A stretch of DNA of 8,261 bases from Actinomycetes bacterium (lineage in GTDB: Bacteria > Actinomycetota > Acidimicrobiia > Acidimicrobiales > JAJYPT01). The stretch lies in the NCBI GenBank assembly GCA_021795135.1, contig JAJYPT010000073.1:1-8261 (forward strand). Reading direction: 5' to 3'. Shown one piece after another: positions 1-6,247 of this stretch. Position 1 is the stretch's first letter; each line of letters opens with the position of its first letter. A program made the translations under genes and the position numbers. Under the pieces are notes generated by a model. It saw only the letters and a program-made list of their open reading frames with translations. It did no database searches and was not told the DNA's origin.

Positions 1-19
1 TATTTTAGTTTGGGGAAAT

Positions 20-2278
20 ATGTCCTTAAACCCTGGTGTTCCTTTAGTTGCTGCAATCTTGCATGAATTGAGGGTTGCGTGGTGGATTTTACTTCTAGCA
101 TTGTTAGAACTAGTTCGCCAATGGCATTATTTGGTATGTGAGACCTCTGTAACTTGGAATAGATTTTGGTCAGAAAAAATATTTGGAAGATTTGATAAAT
201 TTACTAATGGTTTTAGTGATTGGAGGCGTCACCAAGCCAGCAGAATACTGAAAATAGTTTTATTTTTAGTATTGTTATCTATTGTTTTGGGAGATTTATT
301 TCATACATCGCCCTATACTGCCCTCTTCCAACTTCCTGCGGCTCTTATTTCTGCAGCCCCGTTAATTTTTCAATTAGTATTTGCATTTTTCTTTATTGCT
401 TTTCAATTTATTGGCCTATTTTGGCTTTTGTCCAAAGGTGGAGTAGATATCTATTTCCCCGGAGATGTAAAAACTCGTTTTTCTGATGTTTGGGGCCAAG
501 ATTCAGTCTTGGAAAGGGTAAAAGAAAATACCATATTTTTAAAAGATCCCGATTCTATAGAACAAAAGGGTGGTTACGTACCAGGAGGAATTTTATTATG
601 GGGACCTCCTGGAACAGGGAAGACTCTCATAGCAGAAGCAGTAGCTGGAGAAACTGAAAATCCTTTTGTGTTTGTAGATCCAGGAGCATTTATAAATATG
701 TTCATGGGTGTTGGAATTCTAAAAGTCAAAAGTTTATTTAGAAAGTTACGTAAATTAGCTCTTAGATATGGTGGAGTTGTTGTTTTTTTTGACGAAGCAG
801 ACTCTTTAGGAAGCAGAGGAAGTCTCTCTCAGCCGGGGGTTTTTGGAGCAAATGCCCAAAACCATTTTTCTCAACCTGGATGTAATGGTTTATCTTATTT
901 AACTAACGACTCTATTTCTTATCTTTTAAAATCAGCCCAATCTTCAAGCCAAGATTCAAAACCTAACTGGAAGCAAAAGTTTATTGCTGGAGGTGGAGCT
1001 GGAGGTGGGGGTGGAAGTGGTACCTTGCAAGCGCTTCTTTCTGAAATATCAGGCCTGAAAAAACCTCGAGGATTCTTTAATCGCGTTATTCGTAAGTCAT
1101 TGGGTTTTCGTCCAAAACCTCCTCCTAAATATCGCATATTAGTTATGATGGCAACAAATATGCCGGAGGCTTTAGATGAAGCTCTACTCAGACCTGGGCG
1201 AATAGATAGAATTTATAAAGTAAGCTATCCATCCAAAGTAGGTAGAATTCGTACTTATGAGGGATACCTATCCAAAGTTCCCCATGAGCTTAGTAAAGAA
1301 GAGATAGAGCAACTCGCAACGATTACACCTTATGCCACTGGGGCTACAATTAAAGATTTAGTCAATGAAGCTCTTATAAACACCATTAGAGAAGGTCGAG
1401 ACAAAATTAATTGGAAAGATATCACCAAAGCTAAACAATTAAAAGATCTTGGACCTCCTGAAGATGTTGAGTATATAGAAAGAGAAAGACACGCTGTGGC
1501 AATCCATGAAGCTTGTCACGCTGTAGTAGCAGTAAAAGTACGACATCATTTAACTATTGATATAGCAACCATAGAAAAAGGTGGCAACTATCTTGGAATG
1601 GTTGCTTCTATTCCACCTGAAGATCAATTTACACAGTGGCGTTCCGAATATGAGTCAGATATCATGGTTAGCTTGGCCTCTCTTGCTGGAGAACGTATGT
1701 TTTTCGAAGGAGATAATTCTTCTGGAGTAGCTGGGGATCTAGAAGGTGCTACCCAGATAGCTACCTTGATGGAAGGCTATTGGGGAATGGGTTCCACTTT
1801 AGCCTCTCATGGCGTTACCCATAAAGTAGGAATTGGTGGAGGTGGAGATAGACCCAATGAGGGTAAACTTGGAGATATAGATATTCTTAAGTTAGGTCTT
1901 GGACAAAGAATAGAAGATAAACTAAATTCTCTTTTTGCTGCTACTCAAGATCTTTTGAGAGACAATAGAGGAGCAGTTTTAGCTGTTGCTCATGCTCTTG
2001 AGACTCATAAAACCCTAACAGGACAAGATTTGATAGCTATAGTAGAAGGACGACAAGGCGCTTTAGTTGATGGAAGGCCCTATGCGGATCCTAGTTTTAT
2101 AATTTCACTAGAAGAGTACCATTCTAAAGCTCTTTTGGCTCATAAAGGTCATGGTTCTTTGACTTTGAAGTTGCCAAGAATAGAAGATTTTGAGGGAAAA
2201 AGTCTTCCTGTTTCAACCTGGGCTGGCAATTATGATTCAGATTCTAAAGATATTCCAGATGAAACAATCGATCTTTAA
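20..2278 (+). CDS. FtsH-like membrane AAA+ zinc metalloprotease, divergent form
   Basis: A 752-residue membrane-anchored ATP-dependent protease of the FtsH/M41 type, expected to unfold and degrade membrane or misfolded proteins at the cytoplasmic face. Hydrophobic segments lie near residues 8-33, 76-93 and 105-137; there is no room for the usual periplasmic domain. The AAA module has Walker A GPPGTGKT (195-202), pore loop MFMGVG (227-232), Walker B VVVFFDEAD (253-261) and an SRH ending in RPGRIDR (391-397) with both arginine fingers. The protease part has zinc motif HEACH (496-500) and a likely third ligand D573 in AGDLEGAT. About 70 extra residues, ending in a glycine run (324-334), separate Walker B from the SRH. 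GGGGA at 12-16 is a closely spaced ribosome site for the ATG, but the frame is open to the window edge, so an earlier start is possible. It could be a paralogue of a standard FtsH rather than the housekeeping copy. Confidence 0.88.
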   Translation: MSLNPGVPLVAAILHELRVAWWILLLALLELVRQWHYLVCETSVTWNRFWSEKIFGRFDKFTNGFSDWRRHQASRILKIVLFLVLLSIVLGDLFHTSPYTALFQLPAALISAAPLIFQLVFAFFFIAFQFIGLFWLLSKGGVDIYFPGDVKTRFSDVWGQDSVLERVKENTIFLKDPDSIEQKGGYVPGGILLWGPPGTGKTLIAEAVAGETENPFVFVDPGAFINMFMGVGILKVKSLFRKLRKLALRYGGVVVFFDEADSLGSRGSLSQPGVFGANAQNHFSQPGCNGLSYLTNDSISYLLKSAQSSSQDSKPNWKQKFIAGGGAGGGGGSGTLQALLSEISGLKKPRGFFNRVIRKSLGFRPKPPPKYRILVMMATNMPEALDEALLRPGRIDRIYKVSYPSKVGRIRTYEGYLSKVPHELSKEEIEQLATITPYATGATIKDLVNEALINTIREGRDKINWKDITKAKQLKDLGPPEDVEYIERERHAVAIHEACHAVVAVKVRHHLTIDIATIEKGGNYLGMVASIPPEDQFTQWRSEYESDIMVSLASLAGERMFFEGDNSSGVAGDLEGATQIATLMEGYWGMGSTLASHGVTHKVGIGGGGDRPNEGKLGDIDILKLGLGQRIEDKLNSLFAATQDLLRDNRGAVLAVAHALETHKTLTGQDLIAIVEGRQGALVDGRPYADPSFIISLEEYHSKALLAHKGHGSLTLKLPRIEDFEGKSLPVSTWAGNYDSDSKDIPDETIDL

Positions 2279-2281
2279 TCA

Positions 2282-2298
2282 CTGAATTGAACATTCAG
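2282..2298 (+). other. Small hairpin between the FtsH-like gene and hemQ
   Basis: CTGAAT and ATTCAG form a 6-bp stem with a 5-base loop just after the FtsH-like stop codon. No T-run follows, so it is not a convincing terminator. It could be a processing or pausing site between two parts of one transcript. Confidence 0.25.
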
Positions 2299-2336
2299 GA
2301 TGAAAAAGAAGAACAATTAATGAACGAGGTATTGTT

Positions 2337-3050
2337 ATGAATGACAAGGAAGAAGTTCTTCCAAATGAGTTAAAAGGCTTTTCTCCTTCTTCTGGCACAG
2401 CAGTGCTACATTTGTTTTGTAAATTAAAACAATCATTAGATGTCGAAGCACTTGTAAAAATAGCAAAAGAATTTCAAAATCAAGATTATCAACTTATTGT
2501 ATCTTCGATTTTAGGACATAAAGCCGATATTGGGTTTATGGCACTTGGACCAGATTGGGAAGTTTTACGTAGTTTTCAATCTAACTTGCAACATCTTGAT
2601 ATTGAAATTAGTTATTCTTATGTTTCGCTGACTGAGGTGTCAGAATATGCTTCTAATATTAGCGAATCTATGAAACGTCATCGACTTTACCCTAAACTTC
2701 CACCTGAAGGTAAGTCAGTTTTTTGTTTTTATGGAATGTCCAAGAGAAGAAACGTGGGTCAGAATTGGTACGAATTGCCATATGAAAAACGAGAAGAATT
2801 GATGCTTCAACACGGTACTTCTGGGAGAGCTTTTTCTGGACGAATTTTGCAGCTTGTTACTGGTTCTGTTGGATTAGACGAGTACGAATGGGGGGTTACT
2901 CTATTTGGACAAAAGCCCGATGATATAAAAGACGTAGTTTATACTTTACGTTACGATGAAGCTTCTGCTCAATATGGAGAATTTGGTCCTTTTTATGTAG
3001 GGATGATAGGGGAAATAGAACAAGTACTAGCTAATTTAGGTTTTAACTAG
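2337..3050 (+). CDS. chdC: Coproheme decarboxylase HemQ/ChdC (chlorite dismutase family)
   Basis: A 237-residue cytoplasmic enzyme that oxidatively decarboxylates iron-coproporphyrin III to haem b, the final step of the coproporphyrin-dependent pathway. The C-terminal half holds the family signature: Y132-x-M134-x-K136 (FYGMSKRR), NWYELPYEKR, axial haem ligand H159 in QHGTSGR, Q172, DEYEWGVTLF, R205 in LRYDEAS and YGEFGPFYVG. The Y132 to H159, Q172 and R205 spacings match Y147, H174, Q187 and R220 of the Listeria enzyme as I recall them, so the active site looks complete. A true chlorite dismutase is unlikely, given the haem-synthesis type YxMxK motif. GAGGT at 2326-2330, 6 bases upstream, supports this ATG. 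It follows the FtsH-like gene by 58 bases and precedes larE by 17, which suggests a shared transcript. No other haem-synthesis gene is in view. Confidence 0.93.
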   Translation: MNDKEEVLPNELKGFSPSSGTAVLHLFCKLKQSLDVEALVKIAKEFQNQDYQLIVSSILGHKADIGFMALGPDWEVLRSFQSNLQHLDIEISYSYVSLTEVSEYASNISESMKRHRLYPKLPPEGKSVFCFYGMSKRRNVGQNWYELPYEKREELMLQHGTSGRAFSGRILQLVTGSVGLDEYEWGVTLFGQKPDDIKDVVYTLRYDEASAQYGEFGPFYVGMIGEIEQVLANLGFN

Positions 3051-3056
3051 TCTATA

Positions 3057-3070
3057 GAAGGGTTCTATTG
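3057..3070 (+). promoter_or_regulatory. Ribosome binding site that favours a TTG start for larE
   Basis: GAAGGG at 3057-3062 stands 5 bases before TTG (3068) but 14 bases before the in-frame ATG (3077). The spacing favours initiation at TTG, adding three residues (M-I-F) before the ATG-encoded methionine. The ATG remains a possible alternative. Confidence 0.5.
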
Positions 3071-3874
3071 ATTTTTATGGCAGATATAGAAGCTTTACGT
3101 TTTGGGCTCCAAAGACTTGGAAAGGTAATAGTTGCTTTTAGTGGAGGAGCTGATTCTTCCTTTTTGGCTTGGATGGCACATGATACTTTAGGGTTCGATA
3201 ATTGTATTGTTGTTACTGCTGTGTCGGACTCTTTAGCTGATGAAGAACTAGATGCTTGTAGAGAATTTACCACTAGTTGGGAAATGAACTTTATAGAAGT
3301 AAAAACACATGAACTACTAAATCCTTTATATGTAGCTAATCAATCCGATCGTTGTTACTATTGCAAAACTGAACTTATGGATGCGATAGAACCTATTGCT
3401 ATATCTAACTCCAGTAAAGTTACATTAGGAGTCAACTTAGATGATTTAGGAGAGCATCGCCCTGGCCAGCTAGCTGCTAAGCAAAGAGGAGCTAGTTTTC
3501 CTTTAGTAGAAGCTGGATTCACAAAGCATGATGTACGTAAGTTTTCCCAATCTTTTGGGCTCAAAACCTGGGATAAACCTGCTTCAGCTTGTTTGGCTTC
3601 TAGAATTCCTTATGGCATAGATGTTGATATAAATTCTTTAAAGATGATCAATAGGGCTGAATCTTCTTTACGCTCTTTTGGTTTTAGCCAACTACGAGTT
3701 CGTCACTATGGAGACCTCGCAAGGATAGAAGTACCTCTAGAAGATCTTCCAAAGGCAATAGAGCTACGACAAGAGATGGTTCTAGCTATCAAACAAGCGG
3801 GATATTCATATGTAACTTTAGATCTTGAGGGATTTCGTTCAGGAAATTTGAATCAAGCACTAGCAGGGAATTGA
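3068..3874 (+). CDS. larE: LarE-type ATP-dependent sulfur transferase (PP-loop, three-cysteine form)
   Basis: A 268-residue PP-loop enzyme, the usual LarE length. LarE adenylates the carboxylates of pyridinium-3,5-biscarboxylate mononucleotide and installs sulfur, making the thiocarboxylates of the nickel-pincer cofactor of lactate racemase and related enzymes. The PP-loop SGGADSS is at 25-31. C175 in KPASACLASRIPYG corresponds to the sulfur-donor cysteine of the sacrificial enzymes. A CxxC pair in DRCYYCK (C96, C99) makes three cysteines, the arrangement known from LarE proteins that bind a [4Fe-4S] cluster and need not destroy their own cysteine. It lies 17 bases after hemQ and 3 bases before the NIL gene. 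No larA, larB or larC is visible, so the cofactor pathway must be completed elsewhere, or this paralogue sulfurates something else. The family call is firm; the substrate is inferred. Confidence 0.9.
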   Translation: MIFMADIEALRFGLQRLGKVIVAFSGGADSSFLAWMAHDTLGFDNCIVVTAVSDSLADEELDACREFTTSWEMNFIEVKTHELLNPLYVANQSDRCYYCKTELMDAIEPIAISNSSKVTLGVNLDDLGEHRPGQLAAKQRGASFPLVEAGFTKHDVRKFSQSFGLKTWDKPASACLASRIPYGIDVDINSLKMINRAESSLRSFGFSQLRVRHYGDLARIEVPLEDLPKAIELRQEMVLAIKQAGYSYVTLDLEGFRSGNLNQALAGN

Positions 3875-3877
3875 GTA

Positions 3878-4117
3878 ATGATCAAAGAAAGAGTAAAGTT
3901 AACTTTTCCAGAAGGCTTGGTAAAAGAGCCTATAATAACCCAATTTATTAGACAGTTTGAAGTTGTGGTAAATATCCGCCGAGCAAGCGTAGAAGAAAAT
4001 CTCGGTTGGATTATTTGCGAATTAGATGCAGAACAAGAACAACTCGAACAAGGTGTTCAATGGCTCAAAGAGCTAGGTGTAGAAGTAGATAGACTCGGAG
4101 ATATTGTAGAAGGATGA
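3878..4117 (+). CDS. Stand-alone NIL domain protein
   Basis: A 79-residue protein consisting only of a NIL domain, the ferredoxin-like fold best known as the methionine-sensing C-terminus of the MetN ABC transporter ATPase. Visible pattern: a first strand RVKLTFPEG, helix EPIITQFIRQF, paired strands VVVNIRRASVEE and LGWIICELDA, a helix through QEQLEQGVQWLKEL, and a last strand GVEVDRLGDIV. There is no transporter domain and no cysteine pair beyond a single Cys. Single NIL proteins occur beside sulfur-metabolism genes, and here it sits 3 bases after larE, so a role in sulfur supply or ligand sensing for LarE is a reasonable inference but not shown. AGGGA at 3865-3869 inside the end of larE, 8 bases upstream, supports the ATG. 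Its stop overlaps the next start (ATGA). Confidence 0.82.
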   Translation: MIKERVKLTFPEGLVKEPIITQFIRQFEVVVNIRRASVEENLGWIICELDAEQEQLEQGVQWLKELGVEVDRLGDIVEG

Positions 4118-4434
4118 GTTCAATCTTAGCCTTTATCCCAGATTTGATGGATCGTTCTCGACTAAAGGGTATTCAAAATATTATTTTTGTTACTACCCCA
4201 AAAGAATTAGAAACAGCTAAAAGCGAAGATATTGTGGTAGTTGATCTGTCTCGACCTTTTGTAATGGATGCAGTAGCCAATATAAAAGGTCGAGACAATC
4301 CTCCAAGAATAATTGGATTTGGATCCCATGTTGATAAAGAAGTATTGGCTGATGCCCGTAGATTAGGATGTAATCAAGTTTTAGCCAGGTCAGCTTTTTT
4401 TACTCGTTCTACAGAACTATTGAAAACTGTATGA
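4114..4434 (+). CDS. Degenerate receiver-like (CheY-fold) protein of unknown function
   Basis: A 106-residue protein whose strand and helix order resembles a response-regulator receiver domain: a first strand SILAFIP followed by DLMDRSRLKG, strand DIVVVDLSRP with D44 where the phosphorylated Asp would lie, strand RIIGFGSHVD with S71/H72 near the Thr/Ser position, and NQVLARSAFF with R92 in place of the conserved Lys. The acidic pair of the first strand is not evident. It therefore looks like a pseudo-receiver that is unlikely to be phosphorylated in the standard way. No output or DNA-binding domain exists, so it would act through protein contacts. The GFGSHVD and DLMDRSR motifs recall short hypothetical proteins of actinobacteria, from memory. 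The start codon overlaps the NIL stop by four bases, which implies translational coupling. AGAAGG directly abuts the ATG, an unusually tight ribosome site. Confidence 0.75.
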   Translation: MSSILAFIPDLMDRSRLKGIQNIIFVTTPKELETAKSEDIVVVDLSRPFVMDAVANIKGRDNPPRIIGFGSHVDKEVLADARRLGCNQVLARSAFFTRSTELLKTV

Positions 4435-4454
4435 TTTTTTATTTATAACTTTTG

Positions 4455-4613
4455 CTACAGGTAGGATATAGGCGTACGAGGTTCATAAAATGGACAATTT
4501 GGAGGGCAAGCAAATGGGATATCTTCATTTGCTCCAAGTCGACACCGTTCAATTCTTTCTTGTGTGGAAGTGGTTTGTAAAATGAAATGTTGACAGTCCT
4601 CGTTTATTGCCAT
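4455..4613 (-). CDS. Small four-cysteine protein (52 residues), possible metal or Fe-S binder
   Basis: The complement of this stretch reads as an ATG-to-TAG frame of 52 codons with protein-like composition. It has four cysteines: C7 in EDCQHF, C24 in ERCRLGANE, and C36 and C40 in PFACPPNCPFYEPR. The CPxNC pair and the ERCRLxxNExxPFxCP pattern recall short conserved hypothetical proteins of actinobacteria, from memory. Four cysteines in so short a chain suggest Zn2+ or an iron-sulfur cluster. It converges with the receiver-like gene (20 bases between stops) and diverges from the oxidoreductase gene (40 bases between start codons). No clear Shine-Dalgarno sequence precedes the ATG; an AT-rich ATTATATAAC stretch directly upstream could be a -10 region for a leaderless or nearly leaderless message. 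It is short and easily missed. I am fairly sure it is coding but cannot assign a function. Confidence 0.68.
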   Translation of the reverse strand: MAINEDCQHFILQTTSTQERIERCRLGANEDIPFACPPNCPFYEPRTPISYL

Positions 4614-4624
4614 AGTTATATAAT
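4590..4624 (+). promoter_or_regulatory. Possible promoter for the oxidoreductase gene
   Basis: TTGACA at 4590-4595 is a perfect -35 hexamer, and TATAAT at 4619-4624 a perfect -10 hexamer, but they are 23 bases apart, beyond the usual 16-19. TTATAT at 4616-4621 gives 20. Either one box is fortuitous or a regulator is needed to bridge the gap. The elements overlap the start of the minus-strand four-cysteine gene. Confidence 0.35.
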
Positions 4625-4653
4625 GCCAAATTAGTTCACAAATAAGGTCGGAA

Positions 4654-6009
4654 ATGACTGATAGGTTATTAATTATTGGAGGGGGTGCTGGAGGGATATC
4701 TACTGCATCTTATGTTCGCCAAAAAAGAACAAATTTAGATATTGTTGCCATAGAGCAAGGTTCATGGACAAGTTATTCTAATTGTGGAATACCTTTTTTA
4801 ATTTCAGGAGAAATACAAGAGCCCTCTTGTTTTGTTTCCCAAACTCCTCAACAATGGAGGGATAGATTTGGAGTAGACATAAGAATGGGCCATAGGGTTG
4901 AATCTATTGATCTATCCTCTCGAACTGCAGAACTTAGAGATCTTGCCCGTAATCGTACCTATCATTTAGGATTTGATTTATTACATCTTGGTACTGGCTC
5001 CAAACCATTTATGCCAGATATAGCTGGAATAAACCTTCCTCATGTAATGGGAATTCAAAATCTTAGTGATGCTCAGAAGTTGGTGCAAAATATAGAAATT
5101 TTATATAGCTATAAACAATCTCTCAAAGTTGTAATTATAGGAGGAGGCTATATTGGTTTAGAAATTGCTGAAGCACTTTCTAAACGAGGAATTCAAGTTA
5201 CCATTGTAGAACGTTCTGGTCATTTACTTAAATCAATTGACTCTGATATGGCCGATATTGTTGAAGCCTTTCTTAAAAATAAAGACATAAAAATTTTTTG
5301 TAATACAGCTGTTAGTAAAATAAATCAAAATTCCATTATAACTGATAAGGGTTCTTTGGAAGCTGATCTAGTTTTGCTAGGTATAGGCGTAGTTCCTGAA
5401 TCCACCTTAGCCCTTGAGGCAGGGATAAAAATAGGTGATCAGGGTGCCATAAGAGTAGACGGGAGACAACATACTTCTGCCGAGGGAGTATGGGCTGCAG
5501 GTGATTGTTGTGATTCTTTCAATTTGGTTTCAAGACAAAAAGATTATTATCCATTAGCAACAATTGCCACTAAACAAGCCAGGGTTGCTGGTATAAATAT
5601 TGGTGGAGGGTATGCTACTTTTCCTGGAGTTGTAGGAACTGCAGCTATGACAATATTTGGATTAGAAATAGCACGTACTGGCTTGAATGAAGCTGAAATA
5701 AAACGGGCCGGTCTTTCTGCAGAGTCTGTCAAGATCACAAGTACAAGTAAGGCTGATTACATATCAGATGTTGGATCAATAGATATAAAAATAATGGCTG
5801 AAAAAACCACGGCTAAACTTTTAGGTGTCCAAATTGTAGGTCCTGCCAATACAGCTAAAAGAATTGATACAGCAGCTGCTGCTCTTAGTGCTGGCATGAC
5901 TCTGGAAGAGATTATTTCTCTAGATCTTGTTTATGCACCTCAGCTTTCTACTGTTTGGGATCCTTTAGTATTAGCAGCCCATAAACTACTTAAAGAAAAA
6001 TTTAGTTAG
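4654..6009 (+). CDS. FAD-dependent pyridine nucleotide-disulfide oxidoreductase, CoA-disulfide reductase/NADH oxidase class
   Basis: A 451-residue flavoenzyme, normal length for the single-cysteine class. It should use NAD(P)H and FAD to reduce CoA disulfide, a CoA or protein persulfide, or O2, through one cysteine. In order: FAD-binding GGGAGG (9-14), active-site C44 in SYSNCGIPF, NAD(P)-binding GGGYIG (163-168) followed by VTIVERS, a second FAD motif AAGDCCD (281-287), and a dimerisation domain from about 325. YAPQLSTVWDP near the C-terminus matches the Tyr-containing dimer-interface motif of CoA-disulfide reductases. There is no C-terminal rhodanese domain, so it is not the fused persulfide reductase. 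The sequence alone does not separate CoA-disulfide reductase from NADH oxidase. AAGGTCGGA at 4644-4652 is a weak ribosome site. It diverges from the four-cysteine gene and is followed by a 260-base spacer before the flavohaemoglobin gene. Confidence 0.87.
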   Translation: MTDRLLIIGGGAGGISTASYVRQKRTNLDIVAIEQGSWTSYSNCGIPFLISGEIQEPSCFVSQTPQQWRDRFGVDIRMGHRVESIDLSSRTAELRDLARNRTYHLGFDLLHLGTGSKPFMPDIAGINLPHVMGIQNLSDAQKLVQNIEILYSYKQSLKVVIIGGGYIGLEIAEALSKRGIQVTIVERSGHLLKSIDSDMADIVEAFLKNKDIKIFCNTAVSKINQNSIITDKGSLEADLVLLGIGVVPESTLALEAGIKIGDQGAIRVDGRQHTSAEGVWAAGDCCDSFNLVSRQKDYYPLATIATKQARVAGINIGGGYATFPGVVGTAAMTIFGLEIARTGLNEAEIKRAGLSAESVKITSTSKADYISDVGSIDIKIMAEKTTAKLLGVQIVGPANTAKRIDTAAAALSAGMTLEEIISLDLVYAPQLSTVWDPLVLAAHKLLKEKFS

Positions 6010-6041
6010 GTCAAATGTAAAAAATGGGTCAAGCTAAGTTT

Positions 6042-6064
6042 ACAAGATAGATTATCTGTCTTGT
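6042..6064 (+). other. Hairpin downstream of the oxidoreductase gene
   Basis: ACAAGATAGAT and ATCTGTCTTGT are complementary over 11 positions with one T-G wobble, separated by a single base, giving about 9 bp of stable stem. It follows the stop codon by 33 bases, where a terminator could lie, but G-rich sequence rather than a T-run comes next. It may stabilise the 3' end or act in a leader. Confidence 0.45.
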
Positions 6065-6082
6065 AGGGGGCGAAAGCTACAA
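6061..6082 (+). other. Second hairpin sharing TTGT with the first
   Basis: TTGTAG (6061-6066) pairs with CTACAA (6077-6082). A GCGAAAGC element in the loop could form a GNRA tetraloop mini-stem. Because TTGT (6061-6064) is also the 3' arm of the preceding hairpin, the two structures exclude each other. Confidence 0.4.
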
Positions 6083-6141
6083 CTGAATTTGATTTGACAC
6101 CTTATCCTTCTAGTTGTCTTTATAAAAAACTATAATTCAGT

Positions 6142-6167
6142 TTGAATTGGGTTGAATAAAGCTTGAA
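6142..6167 (+). promoter_or_regulatory. Three TTGAA direct repeats phased at about one helical turn
   Basis: TTGAA occurs at 6142-6146, 6152-6156 and 6163-6167, with start-to-start distances of 10 and 11 bases, so all face the same side of the helix. This layout is typical of direct-repeat activator sites. They lie about 55-80 bases upstream of the TATAAT box at 6221. Confidence 0.35.
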
Positions 6168-6196
6168 CTCTTTAATAAATAATTAATCTTTCAGAT

Positions 6197-6236
6197 TTAT
6201 TATATTAATAATTTAGAATCTATAATAAAGAGATTC
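6197..6236 (+). promoter_or_regulatory. Probable promoter of the flavohaemoglobin gene with overlapping dyads
   Basis: TATAAT at 6221-6226 is a consensus -10 box, 44 bases before the TTG start. A weak TTATTA at 6197-6202 lies 18 bases upstream as a possible -35. The -10 is flanked by the inverted repeat GAATCT (6216-6221) and AGATTC (6231-6236). The -35 area is a perfect 15-base palindrome with a 3-base centre, TTATTATATTAATAA (6197-6211). Both are in position to act as repressor operators. A nitric-oxide sensor such as NsrR would fit the gene, but the motif does not clearly match a known NsrR box. Confidence 0.4.
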
Positions 6237-6247
6237 AAGACTCTCGC

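Noticed and set aside
220..486. An 88-codon + strand frame within the FtsH-like gene
   Set aside because: It lies wholly in another frame of the transmembrane-coding part of the protease gene; its hydrophobic, Cys- and Tyr-rich translation is a shadow of T-rich codons.
919..1137. A 72-codon minus-strand frame
   Set aside because: It is antisense to the glycine-rich insert of the protease; the proline run is just the complement of the glycine codons.
3052..3273. Minus-strand frames antisense to larE (also 3358-3564)
   Set aside because: Both are covered by a confident gene on the other strand, show no recognisable motif and have no ribosome site.
5547..5738. Minus-strand frame inside the oxidoreductase gene (and a similar one at 6457-6663 inside hmp)
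   Set aside because: Shadow frames antisense to conserved domains, with low-information translations.
6042..6064. Rho-independent terminator of the oxidoreductase gene
   Set aside because: The stem is good, but it is followed by a G-run rather than a T-run, so I list it only as a hairpin.
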